Shown here piece by piece: positions 23,901 through 36,835 of a stretch of 64,000 nucleotides of DNA. A program made the translations under genes and the position numbers. This stretch comes from Anthoceros angustus. Taxonomy: Eukaryota; Streptophyta; Anthocerotopsida; Anthocerotales; Anthocerotaceae. The stretch lies in assembly GCA_010909165.1 (NCBI GenBank), contig VJWM01000179.1, positions 124,001-188,000 on the forward strand, written 5' to 3'. The first letter of the stretch is position 1, and each line of letters begins with the position of its first letter. The notes below the pieces were generated by a model. It was given only the letters and a program-made list of their open reading frames with translations. It did not search any database and was not told the DNA's origin.

Positions 23901-26900
23901 CTGTGATCGTCTCCACCTCCGACACTTCGCTTTCCTCCCTTCCTCCATCGGATCCCCCTCCCGTCCTCTCGCGCCTCGGCCCCTCCATCTCCCCTTGCAC
24001 GCCCCATCTCCCCTCCGCCCGCCCACCCATCCATCGTCGGCCTCACCACCCCTCCTCCCCTCCGCCATCCTCTCATTGCCCTGCCCCGGCCCCTCCGCCT
24101 CTGCGCTGGGCCCTGCCCCGCCCCCTCCGCCGTCCCTCCTCCGGTTCCGCGCCCGCCCCTCCCCTTCCTCCCACCCGCGCGCCACGGCCTGCCCACCCGC
24201 CCGTCACTGCGGATGGCGCTCACGGCCCGCCCCTCCGCCTTCCTCCTTCCCGCTCCGCGCCTCGCCCCCTCACCGTCCCTCCTGCGCTCGCGCCTCGCCT
24301 CTCCCACTCCCTCGCCCCTCCTCCCCTCGCTCCGCGCCTCGGCCCCGCCCCTCCGTCCCTCCATCAACCCCATCGTCAGGCCCCGTTCACGCCATCACGC
24401 CCTCGTCATCACCCTCATCTCCCCTCCTTCCCCACACCGCCGTCTTAGCCCTCATCGCCCCGCACTCGCGCCATCAATCGACCATCGCAGGCGACCCAAC
24501 CCCTGGTTCTCTGCGTCCCCATGATCACTGCGGTGTTTGGCGTACTCGGGCCTATCCTCCCACGCCCCTCGTGTTGCGTGGTCTCCGTGGGATTCACTAC
24601 TTGGAGCCGTCGGGTTGACCGAGCACGCCACTTGTTCCATCTGACAATCGTGGTTTCCCTCATCTCCGGTATGTATATATAATTCCGCTTTCACGCCGCG
24701 GCAATTTGTTTCATGAAATGAGCGTCATGTGCCTTATTCACTTTGACGCTTTGGGTTGCCGGATGCCCCATGCCTAAGGACATTCATGCCCCTTGCTTCT
24801 TTCCACAAATCCACGATACAATGTTTCACAAATACCGACCCCACCATTATTCCTCGCCTTTCCACCCCACAACTCTCGGTGATAGGCCACGCTGGTGTGT
24901 GCGTTGAAAGAAACACGAGACTCTTTGAAGCAGCCCTACACTAATTTGGGCTCCCATATCTTGCGATGCTCGAGGATGGCGTGAGCACCGCAAAACCTCC
25001 TCTTGACAAGAAGCTCACGCCTTGTCCATTACAAGACATACGCGATCTGGTTGTCAAGGAGAAAGCAACCGACATTGCGCAGGCGGCACCCCTCGTCGAC
25101 TCCGCGGCAATTGTCATTCGGCCCCGATCGCGCATGCCATCGCCAACATGCCCATGTAGTCCGCCGGTCCACACATCTAGCGGGAAATGCGGCCGGTCCA
25201 TACAGTGCACAGTGTCACATCCCCACTCCACCCGGTGACCACCCGCCCTTTGCGGTCTGCGCATGCTCCTTTTGTAGGATGCATGGCGCGCAGCCCAGCA
25301 GCATCGTGTCCACCCGTCGCATGGTACACGTGGGTCGCGATCGAACCCACCCACGTACACAGTGACCATCGTCACCAAGCACGCGACTTCATTGCATCCG
25401 CCTCACCCCACCACCATTGCTCTTACGACGCGGCCAACTCCATCGCCTTCGCATCCCCTTCTCCTTCCGTGTTGGACCGCCCCAACCCACCAATCCGCCG
25501 TGGCGAGGCTCCTTGTTCTTCGCAGCCTCCGCATTCAAATGTGTCCATGTGCTGAAATAGATACCCTCGGTGCATGTCGCAACCCCCGTCCACAACTGCA
25601 TTGCCCACCTCTCATCGGAGCATCCTCCACTTGCATGGTTCCATCCGCACGCACCAAAACCACGAGTCCAAGCCCGCAGCCCTTGTCTCCAACCGTCAAG
25701 ACATGCGCCACCATGTCCCGGTCCATCCGCTATGCGACGTGCGAATGTCGTCCAAGCGCGTTGCGAACCGGGCATGGGCGGCGGATGATGTCGACGTCCT
25801 CTACCCCGGTCGTCACGCTGCGGGCCGCCGCCGCCGCCATCGTCGGCCCCGCTCGTGTCCCTCGTTCGTTCGCCCAGCGGATCGCGCTTTGCTGTGTGGC
25901 CCCATCCCAAAAACAACCGCGCATCGCCCCGCCGCCTTCTTCGTTCCATGCTCAATGACCCCATCCCTCCTTTCCTTAGCCTTTGCGCGACCCCAACCCC
26001 AACCCTATTCACGCTCTCACGGTCTTGCGCCCTGCCGGACCGATTGAAGTTCCCAATGTCCCTTCACCACGAGGTTCGTCGACTTGGTTGTCGCCCTCCG
26101 TCGTCGGAAGCAGTGGTCTTGCTCTGCCGATGACGGCCATGGCTCCACGATTTCCACAACTCGGTTGTCGGAGAATGGAGTGTCCCTCAGCGGCGCATGG
26201 ACTCTTCCCTTCCGCTGAAATTGAATAAGGCGGGCATCGCGATTTTCGGAGGCACCGCAGGGCGCGATGTCATTGCTCCTCCCCCCACACTTTTAAGATT
26301 CCCGCAGCGCCACGTTGTCCTTCTCACCGCGGCGGGTGCATTAATTCGCCTCCTTTTGTGTGCACAAGCTACTCCGGCCCCACATACTCACAAGCGAACA
26401 CAATGAACACGCAACTTGCGGCTCATCAATAATTACCAATGGGATGGCATTTGAAACATGTAGTCCACAATCCCAAGAACATCACACATCACACAACGAC
26501 TTGGCCACCTCTCTGGCTCGGCAATCTCGCTAGGCCATGCCATAAACCGTGTTGTGAGAAATGGCGGTCGGCACCCTCGCACATAGTGTCCTCGAGTCAT
26601 ACAATGGAAGGAGCAATGTCCTGCGTCATGGTGGGGGCTGTCCTCCGTCATCAATGGTACTTCAAACACCACAATTGGCGCTCACCAAAGAACACGCGGT
26701 CCGTAATGAAGGTGTATGACGCTCTCGCAAAGACAACCCTCGCCTTGTCGCGGCGAACATGGTCTTGACTCGGTGCATGCCTCAAAGGTCCCTGCTCGAA
26801 GTTATCTGTACATCCTTGAGCACGGAGAAAAGAAAGACCACCTCAAAGATAACGTGTTCACAATGGGCATCACCGCCCGGCGTCAAGTGCACCACAAGTC

Positions 26901-29860
26901 TGAACCCGTCCCCCACAAGCCCCCCAACATGCAAGCATCTTTTAAACAAGACCTCCTCGGTTAGCCTCTCCTGCACCATGCTCACCTCCATGCCAAGCTG
27001 CGGTCCCGGACGTGCAAAATGTCGAAAAACTCGGATCCCACCGTGATGAGGGCACGCCTCCTTGATGGCATCTGATCCGCACTTGCCCATGAGGCCTTCT
27101 TCAAGATAGACAACACACCCATCACCTCGGGTAGCACGCTTTCATGTCCGCCTTGAAGGCCTTCCTCAAGAACGATGAGCCGCATCTTGCCACACCTTGG
27201 GTCCATCGGGCGCCAAGGGCGTGTGCAATTGTGGTCATGGGGCATGACACTTGCACGGCCGCCCGGCACCATGTACACGAGGTAGCCAAAGAACCGAGCG
27301 TGAGTCGAGGCTGCGTGTTAGAATGAAAGGCTGCGGGCTATGATGAACACTCCACACACACGCGACTCACCACACAATCGCTCATCCGCGAGGTGGACTT
27401 CCCTTTTGATGTGGTGCGGTGTCCCGAGCCCCGGGGTTGTCCCTCGCCTCAAACACGCAGTTCATGAACATGGGATTACGCGGTGCCGCCATGCCTCGCC
27501 GTCGTGGCGAGTCGGCCCCTCGTCAACCGTCTCGCCTCGGCAAACTACCCCCATGCCGGGTTGCGTCTTGGACATGGGGCAGTGAACAGACTTCCCATCA
27601 CAATGTTGCTTGAAGAGGTCTGAGGCCCGCATTCGCTGCCACCTCTGTCACCCGCAAAGCGTCGGAAAGTGGCCATGGCGTATCTTGGGCACTTCAATTC
27701 TTGAATGGCAATAGGCGCAGGAGGTCCTACCTTGACAATCCGCCTCTTACAGCGATCTTTGCCTCGTGGATGGGCTCCAGTGGTATTTGTGAGGCGAACC
27801 GGGCGATAGCGGAGTTGGCGGCATCGTGGGCCTCTTGCGCCACTTCCGTGCGCCCGACGTCTCCCTCACATACGCTCCCTCCGCGGGCGGGCGCTCTCTT
27901 CCATTCTCGGTGGCCGTGCAGCGCGGCAACTCCTCCTCATCAGCAGTGGCGGAGGTTGGTTGTGGCCCATGTCTCCGGCAAGTCCTCGGGCTCTATGGCC
28001 CCGAGATCGAGGCGGGTCTCGTCTTCCAGCGGCTTCAAGAGCCTCGCCCCAGGCGGGCGATCGGATGAAGCCTTCTCCCGACATCGTAAAGCTCCAACCC
28101 CGGGACGCCGACCACGGTGCCGCAACCCCTCCGTGTCTGTCCGATGTCCTGCCGCCTTCTCCATAATCGAGTGCACTTGGTCAACACGCGTGGTCCGGAT
28201 TCCCCATCCTGCACTCTCTCGCGCCCTCGCGGATGTCGAAAACATCTTGGCCTCACGCTCGCGCATTCCGTTCAGCGCATGGGAGATGGTGGCTTTCTTC
28301 GCAGCCTCCGGGGAGGAGCGGTGCCATGCCGCAGCGCTCGTATGTTTCGGCGCCGATGGCGAGATGGGCTGCGATCGCAGCGTTCCCGGATGCTCCATGA
28401 CGGCCGTCCATCTCGAGAGCGGGCGCCGTCCTTTCATCTGCGAATCGTCAATGACTACGAAGGCCCCACTGCGATTGCCTTTGTGTGCCCGGTCGGCGAT
28501 GACGCCCGCCACTTGGTCGGTCGGATCTCGTCCGACCGGAGATCGAGTCTGTCGGTCCACCACTTGTGTGCACGTCATCTCGTAAATCCGCTTCCCGCCG
28601 CGCTCCTTCCTCCTCTTCCAAGACCCGCTTTTCTCGGTAGTTGCGGACCATGAGCAGCGTCATCGGGATACGGGATCCCGGACATACAAAGCGCACCTTG
28701 CAAAAGCGTTAGCTACGTGATGCTACCGGGCGGGCGGGAAACGAGGCGGGTCATCTGTGAGGCGATCGGAGCTGCGGGCACTTCAGTTGCGCTCGATGAA
28801 GCAACCAGGCCCAAATCTGCGGGAAGGCGGAAGAGGCGCCACCGGTCCACAGTCGGCGGCCACAGTCCGGTTCAAACTCAGAATCATACCTCGCTCCCAC
28901 GGCATGGCGGTGCGTGCAACTCCACCACTGCGATGCATTGCGGCAATCCTCGACAAAGCGCCTCCCCATCGCCTCGGTCCTAAGTGGATGGCCTCGTAAA
29001 TGCGATTGCGGCCGTAGAGAGCTTCTTCATGTGCACACCTGCGCCTTGCGGGGCCGCCCGCCTCTGCCGTCTCCCCGGGAACCATAATCGGGTGATTGCG
29101 CGTTGTGTGAGGATGTTTCCCATTGCCAGATTGCGGTTCCGTGGCCGTGGAGAGGCGTGCACCCCACCCTTGTCCCGGAAGGTACCTCTCGCTGCGAGGC
29201 TGCGTCGCCGATCCGCAATGCACCAAGGGTCCGCACGATGGCCGGTGTATGCACACCCCGGAGGGGCCTTGCGGATTGCCTCGCGCCGTGAATTCTAGCG
29301 GCGTGCGGGAGGCTTGGAAACGCGATGAGGCCGACCTTGGCGGTGGGGATTTGGTGGAAGACATTTGCATCCTCGTCGGAGTTCACCCAATCTCCGAGAA
29401 TGTCCACCATCGTGCCTGACATTGACGGCGGCGCTCGGCCTCTCCTCGCTCGCCATGTTTTCACTTGGATTGGTGCAGTCCACCAAACAAAAATGGGTGT
29501 GCCTTGGTCACGGCCTCCGATTTCCGGTCAAGGGTGGAGATGGCGGGCGGCGTGTCCGCGATGGCGAACCGGCCCGCCCGATCTCGAGGAAGATACGAGC
29601 GCTCTCCCGTCTTCAGTCTTTCGCATGACAAGAGCGGAGGTTCATTATTTCGTGGAGTCGTGCCCCAAACGCCTCAAACCCCGCTTAGGATTAACGCAAA
29701 TGCCCTGCGATGTACGGAAACACGACATTCATTACATCGGCCGAAAAGCATATATAGTGAATTTGTCCCGGCATTTGCCGTGGATGGTAGGGGCGGATGG
29801 TGAGATGAGGTTTTTGTTAACATGGCAGAGGACGGGTTTTTAGTATAAGGCCCAGGATGG
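20986..29860. other. 8.9 kb GC-rich stretch without a recognisable gene
   Basis: I cannot build any gene here. Open frames are many, short and on all strands, as expected of CG-rich DNA. A C/T-rich plus strand is most extreme at 23.8-24.4 kb. Some minus-strand pieces look coding-like but are isolated by stops and frame changes. Near 22.93-23.04 kb one reads FEGVKEKWGSHKRYMLEPQM and on to HIHSLHAD. Near 26.8-27.1 kb one reads FRHFARPGPQLGMEVSMVQE, and near 28.4-28.5 kb one includes FVVIDDSQMKGRRPL. No terminal repeats, reverse transcriptase, integrase or transposase motifs were found. It may be decayed mobile DNA, but that is a guess. Confidence 0.4.
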
Positions 29861-30186
29861 ATATAATGCATAATGCCCATTTTCAGGCCAAGGAAGATAG
29901 TGGTACATATAGCGAGGACGGCAACCTTGGCCTTTGGGATATTTGAAAGGAGGAAACATCATGCATGGTGTGTCCATGCCAAAGGCCAAGGAAGGCGAGA
30001 GGCATATACTACAAAGGACATGTCATCCTTGGCATTTGGGATTTGTCCAACAAAACATCATGCATGTTGTTTCAACCACCAAAGGCCAAGGAAGTTAGTG
30101 CTACATATACTGCGTAGGCTTGGTCTTCCCATATGGTGTGTCATAGTTGGATGGATATGAGATGTAAAGGTAAAACATCTTTGGGT
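29861..30186. other. intergenic with iterated AAAGGCCAAGGAAG phrase
   Basis: The phrases GGCCAAGGAAG and CCTTGGCHTTTGGGAT recur several times (about 29888, 29927, 29980, 30027 and 30081). They mark the start of a long repeat-derived tract. No gene is seen. Confidence 0.5.
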
Positions 30187-30810
30187 TTAGCGAAGGACGT
30201 TGGCGTGTTAGAGCATGTGCACATATGCATGTAATCCGCATATATAGACATAAATATTACATATGTCTTGTTCCTTGGACTTGGCCTATAGTAGGATTGA
30301 TGAGGACATCTTTAGGGTTTAGCGAAGGGACGTTGGCGTGTTAGAGCATGTGCACATATGCAATCCATATATAGACATAAATATTACATATGTCTTGTTC
30401 CTTGGACATTGGCCTATAGTAGGATTAATAGGACATGCTAGCATCCTTGAAAGGTTGGTATATAATATATGGATATATATGTAGGAGAAGTTGAAAACTA
30501 CATCACGGCAGGATGTCTCAAGTTTTCTTCCTCTATATGCAAAGCAAATTTTCCATCGTCGATAAAGTTTCTTGGCATATGTGTGTGTCAATAGTTGGAT
30601 GGCACGGCGGATGTAAAGGTAAAACATCTTTAGGGTTTAGCGAAGGGACGTTGGCGTGTTAGAGCATGTGCACATATGCAATCCATATATAGACATAAAT
30701 ATTACATATGTCTTGTTCCTTGGACATTGGCCTATAGTAGGATTAATAGGACATGCTAGCATCCTTGAAAGGTTGGTATATAATATATGGATATATATGT
30801 AGGAGAAAGT
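30187..30810 (+). repeat. about 320-bp repeat, two near-complete copies plus a partial one
   Basis: The segment GGGTTTAGCGAAGGGACGTT through ATATATGTAGGAGAA occurs at about 30313-30500 and 30634-30810 (321-bp offset). A shorter, diverged copy lies at about 30187-30300. Each contains CATATATAGACATAAATATT and CTTGTTCCTTGGAC. There is no open frame and no structural RNA that I can recognise. Confidence 0.85.
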
Positions 30811-32733
30811 TGAAAACTAAGCATCTTTGCATTACAGGATGTGCTCAGTTTTCTTCCTCTATCCCTTGGAAAATTTTCCATGCATCGATAAAGTTTCTTG
30901 GCATATGCCTAAGGATCTTTGTGCGTAATGGAAAAGCTTCTTATTTTTGTTTCCCTTTTCTATGTATCGCGAAGGGTTTTCCTTTATATGCATCAATGAA
31001 AAGGGTCCTTGCACTTTGGTACAAGTGATGATAATGTCTTCGCCTTGGAAAAGAGGTATATTATGTTTCTCTATATATGCGGAAAAACACCGACACCGCA
31101 TGATATGTGAGAAGTTGTGCTCTAGTTTTGCCTTCTTCTATCCTTCGTCGATGGCAGTTTCCATGCATCATGAACAAAGTTCCTTGGCATGGGGAATGAA
31201 CTTTGTCCATGATGCATAAAGATATGGTTTTTGCCCTTTTTCCGTGCGAAGCTTGAGGGAAAATGGTCCTTGGCCTTTGGTAGAAGTGAATGGTAATGTC
31301 TTCATATTAGAAGTAAGGTATATTATGTATGTCTATATATGGAAGAATAACACCGTTAACGTGCATGATAGGATAGAAGTTGTGTTGTGGGTTTTTTGTG
31401 TGCGCGCATTTTTTTTTCCATGCGGACAGAGTTCCTTGGCCTATGGCGAACTGTTTCTGTGTGCATTGAAAAGTTCCTTTCCATATGTTACCTTTGTATG
31501 TGGTGCATCTTTCCCGACATGTGGGAAAAGGTCCTTGGCCTTTGCATGTGACAATGAATGTATTCATCTTGAACTAAGGTATATCATGTATGTCTATATA
31601 TGCAAGAATAACAACGTAAACCATGATAGGACATGAAGTTGTTTTGTTTTGGTTTTGTCCTTGTAATCTTCGCATGTGGCAATTCTTTGAATGCATCAAA
31701 AGTTGGTGGCCCATGGGGATTGATTTTTCCCGATCGTCAAATTTTCCTTATGTTTTTCCAGTCGTATGCTTGGCCTATGTGTATGCTTAGCGAATGGAAT
31801 TGTCTCTACATGCATCATCGAAAAGGGTCCTTGCCTATGGTACAAGTCATTGTTCATGACACCGGTCTTTGAAAATAGTATATCACATGGCTATATATGT
31901 AGGAATAACGTGGAAAACAACATGGTGCTTGCGAAGTTGGCATCGTTTTCCCCCTGCATCGTGGGCATAAAACATTGGCCACATGGCGGATGACGTTTTG
32001 CATGATGCATGCCATGCGTTGTATGGTGCATAGGGGCGATCTCGGTTGGAGTCAGGCACAAAGCCGCGAAGGCAGCGGCAAACTCGTCCGTGCGATCCAC
32101 AACGAAGCGGTGAACGTTGGGAAGCCGATCCGAACTTGTGATGGCGGAATGGGCCATCGAAAGCGGCGAGAGCGCGAAGCGAAGAATGGCGGAGGCGATG
32201 AAGCAGCGGACGGCGGGTGCATAGAACGGGTGGTAGCTGCCCGGCCACCGGTGTTGTAAGGCGATTGGTGTAGGTGATATTGCGTGCGATGGACACCTCC
32301 CGATTTCTTGTACCGCGGGGTGTAGGGTGCGAACCGCGGTGGGACGAACAACACAAGTGTGATGGATGGAGAGGAAGGAGCGAGCAGGTGCGCGTGCTCC
32401 TCGGCGATGGCGATGGCGCGGTGGGCAGCACCTTTTCATCGCACCTCCTTGGAATGGAAGCGGAGGAGTTTGCATCGCAGTGGCTAGTGGAAGCGGAGAG
32501 GAGTGCGGAATCGAGGTAAAACATACAGTGCTGCGATCACAACACAGAGCGAGAAAGGGCGGTTGTCGTCCGGTAGCAGTCTTGGTGATCAAGGAGGTGA
32601 AGCTCGGGACAAAGGGAAGCAATCGGGAGGGGCGGTGGTGGCCCAGCGGGATGGTCGGGCGGGGAAGGCGGTCGTGGAGGCGGGGTGCTGGATGGCGGGC
32701 GATGCGTTGGCACTCGGTATGAGAGGTGCGACG
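30811..32733. other. intergenic; AT-rich repeat-derived tract, then GC-rich DNA
   Basis: Up to about 31.9 kb the sequence repeats loosely related phrases (GGTCCTTGGCCTTTGG, GGTATATYATGTATGTCTATATATG), suggesting a diverged tandem family. From about 31.95 kb it turns GC-rich. The long minus-strand open frame here (31891-33240) has low-complexity composition and no motif, and I do not accept it as a gene. Confidence 0.45.
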
Positions 32734-33789
32734 GATGAGGAAGGGTCTACGAGGAGCTACGTTTTCTTTGTCGCTTTTTCGCTTGCTATCGATCCAGTTA
32801 TGGCGGTGCCATCTTTGCAATTGTGGCATTAGTAATGTGGCGGTGGCGACTGCTTTGTGTTTGCGTGGACCAGACGGTGACCCGGAAAAAGTATGTTTGT
32901 AATTGATGAGAGAACCGAATATTGAGTTTAAAGTGAACATTTTGGCGGTCCAGTTCACCGACTGCGAATGTCGTGGGAAGAGGAAAGGAGTTGGCGTTCG
33001 CCTAAACAAAATGTAGGCCAAAGGTTGTGAAGGGGCCGGGACGTCCGTGTCATGGTTGCCAAAGGAGTTCGCGTTGAGCAGGGGCGGTGGACAAATGGAG
33101 TCCATGACAGGCGGTGTGGCGAACCACGCACGAGAAGCTGCAACTCCCATTCCGTGAAGTGCATGCAAGCTTTGAGGCGAACATGGGGCGGCCAGCTGGC
33201 CGCCCGAGCGTAAGCAGGAGGCCGTGGCCACCGTAAACACCTCCCCGCCACCACAAGTGCGTGCATTTGCAATATTGGGGCGTACAAGGCGGGGAAGGGC
33301 GGGTGGAGGGGAGTGAGCTCAAGCGCGTTTGGGAAGACGGATGGAGGACAAGGCATGGCGGTAGTGGCGAGGGCGGAGGAGGGGCGGCGGCGTGAGGAGG
33401 TGGAGGAGACTCCCCATGGCGCTGGCGATGCGCCGGCGGCGGGGAGGAAGAGCGCCATGGCGGAGGCGATGCCGCCGCCATGGCGGCGGCGCGGCCGCGC
33501 GGCCGGCGAGAGGAGGAGGCGGGAGGGACACAGCGTCCCTCCCCTTGGCGGCGGCAGCATGGAAGGCGTGCGGCAAGGTGGAGGGGCGGTCCCCTCCGCC
33601 CTTGGGGTGGAGGCGAAGGCGGCGGCGCGGCGCGGCGGAGGCGGGTGGAGGGCAAGGCCTCCCCGCACGGCATCGGCGTGGCGGGGGAGGCTGCGCAGCG
33701 GGAGGAGGGGAGGCGGTGGCCTCCCGTGGCGGCAGCATCCCAGGGCGGGAGGCAGCGGGAGGCACCTGCAGCCAGGCGGCGGGAGGCGG

Positions 33790-33945
33790 AGAGGGCACCT
33801 GCCCTCCCCATGGCGCGTCGCCCGGCAGCGGGGCCGGTGGGAGGAGGAGAGGGGAGGCACCTGCCCTCCCCATGGCGCAGCATCGCCGGGTGGAAGCGGC
33901 AGCAGGTGAGGAGGAGGAGGAGGGAGGGCACCTGCCCTCCCCATG
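33790..33945. repeat. iterated inverted repeat GGGGAGGGCA-CC-TGCCCTCCCC followed by CCATGG
   Basis: The core GGAGGGCACCTGCCCTCC is an 8-10 bp inverted repeat around CC. It is present near 33791 and 33921, with a diverged form near 33850. Equivalent copies lie at about 35608 and 36148 in unit 2. Each is followed directly by CCATGGCG. Such short-loop palindromes can extrude hairpins and may drive the instability of the array. Confidence 0.75.
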
Positions 33946-35544
33946 GCGCGCATCGCCGGGGAAGGCGGCGCACCGGAGGAGAGGAGGAGGGCACCTCCCC
34001 ATGGCGCATCTCCGGAGGAGGAAGGCGGCCGGGAGGAGGATCGAGGCACCTTCCCCTCCCGGCATCAGCGTGGCAGGCAGGCGGGCGGCGGGAGGAGGAG
34101 GGAGGCACCTTCCCCTCCCCACAGCGGCAGCATCCCCATCGGCAGGAAGGGCGGCCGGGGCGGAAGGGAGGGTGCCCTTCCCCGCGACAACATCGCCAGT
34201 AGTGCGGGAGGAGAGGCCTCCCCATGGCGCGCCGGAGGGGCGGCGCATCAGCGGGAGCAGGGGAGGCACCTTCCCCTCTCCCATGGCAGCCTCCCGGATT
34301 CGCGGGAGGGAGGTTGCCCTCCCGGCAGGGCGGTGGGAGGCGAGAGGAGGAAGCCAACCCAGGTGGAGGACGCCAGCCGGAGGCGATGGCCGCCGCCCGA
34401 GGCCGAGGAGGTGGAGGATGGCGGATGCTGCGTGGCGCGCCGGCCGAGGTCGAGCTCGGGCATGGCGTGGCGATGCAATGTCCGCCGCCATGCCCGGCCG
34501 AGGTCGGCCATGGTGGCGGGAGGCGATGGCCGCCGACCGAGGCCGACGGATGAGGAAGGGTCTACGAGGAGCTACGCTTTGTCTTGCTATGCCACAGCTT
34601 ATGGCGGTGCCAGGCGTGCAATTGTGGCATTGGTAGTAGGCGGCGCTGCTGGTTTGCGTGGACCGAGACGGTGACCCCAAAAAGTATGTTCATGTAATTG
34701 ATGAGAGAACCGAATATTGAGTTTAAAGTGAACATTTTGGCGCTCAGACACACGACCGCGAATGTCGTGGGAAGAGGAAAGGAGTTGGGGTTACGCCTAC
34801 AAACGAAATGTAGGCCAAAGGTTGATGAAGGCCGGGGACGTCCGTGTCATGGTTGCCAAAGGAGTTCCATGTTGAACAGGCGGTGGACAAATGGAGTCCA
34901 TGACAGTGCGTGGCGTATATGCCACGAGAATCGCAACTCCCATTCCGTGAAGTGCATGCAAGCCGCTTTGAGGGCGAACATGGGCCGCGGCCGCCCAGTG
35001 CGTAAAGTGCGAACGGGAGGCCGTGGCCACCGAACACCTCCAGCCACAAGGGCGCATTTGCAATATTGGGAGCGTAAGGCGGGGAAGGGCGGGTGGAGGG
35101 GAGTGAAGGCTCAAGTCAGTGGGAAGACGGATGGAGGACAAGGCATGGCGGTAGTGGCGGGGAGCGGAGGCGAGGCGACGCGGCGACGGGCGGAGGTGGA
35201 GGAGACTACGCCGGCGAGGCCGGGCGACGGGAGGAAGAGCGCCATGGCGGAGGGGCCGCCGCCATGGCGGCGCGCGCCGGCAGAGGGAGGAGGCGGAGGG
35301 ACAGCCTCCGGCGGCGACTGCATGGAAGGGCGGCAGCAAGGGTGCAGGGATGCCCTCCGCCCTGGGGTGGAGGAGGCGGGGCGGGCGCACCAATGGCGGG
35401 GTGAGGCAGGGCCCTCCCGACATCGGCGGGGAGAACGGCAGGAGGAGGGGAGGGCACTCTGGGCATGGCATCACGGGAGGGGGCGCAGCAGCAGGCAGCA
35501 GGGGAGGGCACCCAGCAGCAGGCGAAGTGGGGAGGGGAGCGGGA

Positions 35545-36440
35545 GGGGGGGCACCTTGCCTCCCCATGGCGCCGCCAGCGGCAGGAAGGGCGCAAGAGGG
35601 GAGGAGGAGGAGGGCACCTGCCCTCCCCATGGCGCGGCCGCCGGCGTGAAGGGCGCAGCAGGAGGAGGAGGAGGGGAGGGCACCTGCCTCCATGGCGGCG
35701 CGACGCCAGGAAGGCGGGCACCATGGGAGGAGGAGGGGAGGGCACCTCCCCATGGCGACTCGCCTCGGAGGAAGGGCGGCGCACCGGAGGAGGATGCGGG
35801 AGGGCACCTTCCTCCCCCGACGGCACGGTGGAACCAGGCGAGCGCCGGAGGAGGAGGGGAGGGCACCTTCCTCCACACATCCCCATCGTGGAAGGGCGGG
35901 CAAGGCGGAAGGGCGCGCAAGGCGGAGGAGGGCCCCCCCGACGGGCAGCGGGAGCAAAGCGGCGAGGAGGGGAGGGCAGGCCTCCCGTGGCGGCTGATCA
36001 CCACGGGAGGGGGGGCGGCGCAGCAGGCGCAGGCGGGGGAGGGCACCTGGCAGCTGCCAGAGGCGCAGGCGGGAGGCGGCGGGGGAGGGCACCTTGCCTC
36101 CCCATGGCGCCGCCAGCGGCAGGAAGGGCGCAAGAGGGGAGGAGGAGGAGGGCACCTGCCCTCCCCATGGCGCGGCCGCCGGCGTGAAGGGCGCAGCAGG
36201 AGGAGGAGGAGGGGAGGGCACCTGCCTCCATGGCGGCGCGACGCCAGGAAGGCGGGCACCATGGGAGGAGGAGGGGAGGGCACCTCCCCATGGCGACTCG
36301 CCTCGGAGGAAGGGCGGCGCACCGGAGGAGGATGCGGAGGGCACCTTCCTCCCCCGACGGCACGGTGGAACCAGGCGAGCGCCGGAGGAGGAGGGGAGGG
36401 CACCTTCCTCCACACATCCCCATCGGCAGGAAGGGCGGCC
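35545..36440 (+). repeat. 539-bp internal tandem duplication within unit 2
   Basis: The block starting CACCTTGCCTCCCCATGGCG occurs near 35551 and again near 36090. It stays nearly identical through the CGACGCCAGGAAGGCGGGCA, CTCGCCTCGGAGGAAGGGCG and GAACCAGGCGAGCGCCGGAG landmarks. It breaks off where copy 1 reads CATCGTGGAAGG and copy 2 reads CATCGGCAGGAAGG. Confidence 0.88.
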
Positions 36441-36835
36441 GGGGCGGAAGGGGAGGGTGCCCTTCCCCGCGACAACATCGCCAGTAGTGCGGGAGGAGAG
36501 GCCTCCCCATGGCGCGCCGGAGGGGCGGCGCATCAGCGGGAGCAGGGGAGGCACCTTCCCCTCTCCCATGGCAGCCTCCCGGATTCGCGGGAGGGAGGTT
36601 GCCCTCCCGGCAGGGCGGTGGAGGCGAGAGGAGGAAGCCAACCCAGGTGGAGGACGCCAGCCGGAGGCGATGGCCGCCGCCCGAGGCCGAGGAGGTGGAG
36701 GATGGCGGATGCTGCGTGGCGCGCCGGCCGAGGTCGAGCTCGGGCATGGCGTGGCGATGCAATGTCCGCCGCCATGCCCGGCCGAGGTCGGCCATGGTGG
36801 CGGAGGGCGATGGCCGCCGACCGAGGCCGACGGAT

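Larger units (their letters stand above)
32734..36835 (+). repeat. very GC-rich macrosatellite-like tandem repeat, two units
   Basis: Unit 1 (about 32734-34550) starts GATGAGGAAGGGTCTACGAG and ends CCGACCGAGGCCGACG. Unit 2 (about 34551-36835) starts and ends the same way. Shared landmarks include GAATATTGAGTTTAAAGTG, GACAAATGGAGTCCATGACAG and GAGGACAAGGCATGGCGGTA. Unit 2 is longer because of an internal duplication. The core of each unit is a purine-rich minisatellite (GGAGGAGGAGGG, CACCTGCCCTCCCCATGGCG) with a period of about 55-75 bp. Frames of several hundred codons are open on both strands at once, which points to composition and not coding. Confidence 0.88.

Noticed and set aside
23179-24618. 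479-codon plus-strand open frame rich in Pro, Ser and Arg
   Set aside because: It is in a C/T-rich tract (23.8-24.4 kb) where several frames are open on both strands; composition explains it.
31891-33240. 449-codon minus-strand open frame
   Set aside because: It crosses from ordinary intergenic DNA into the GC-rich tandem repeat, has no recognisable domain, and other frames are also open.
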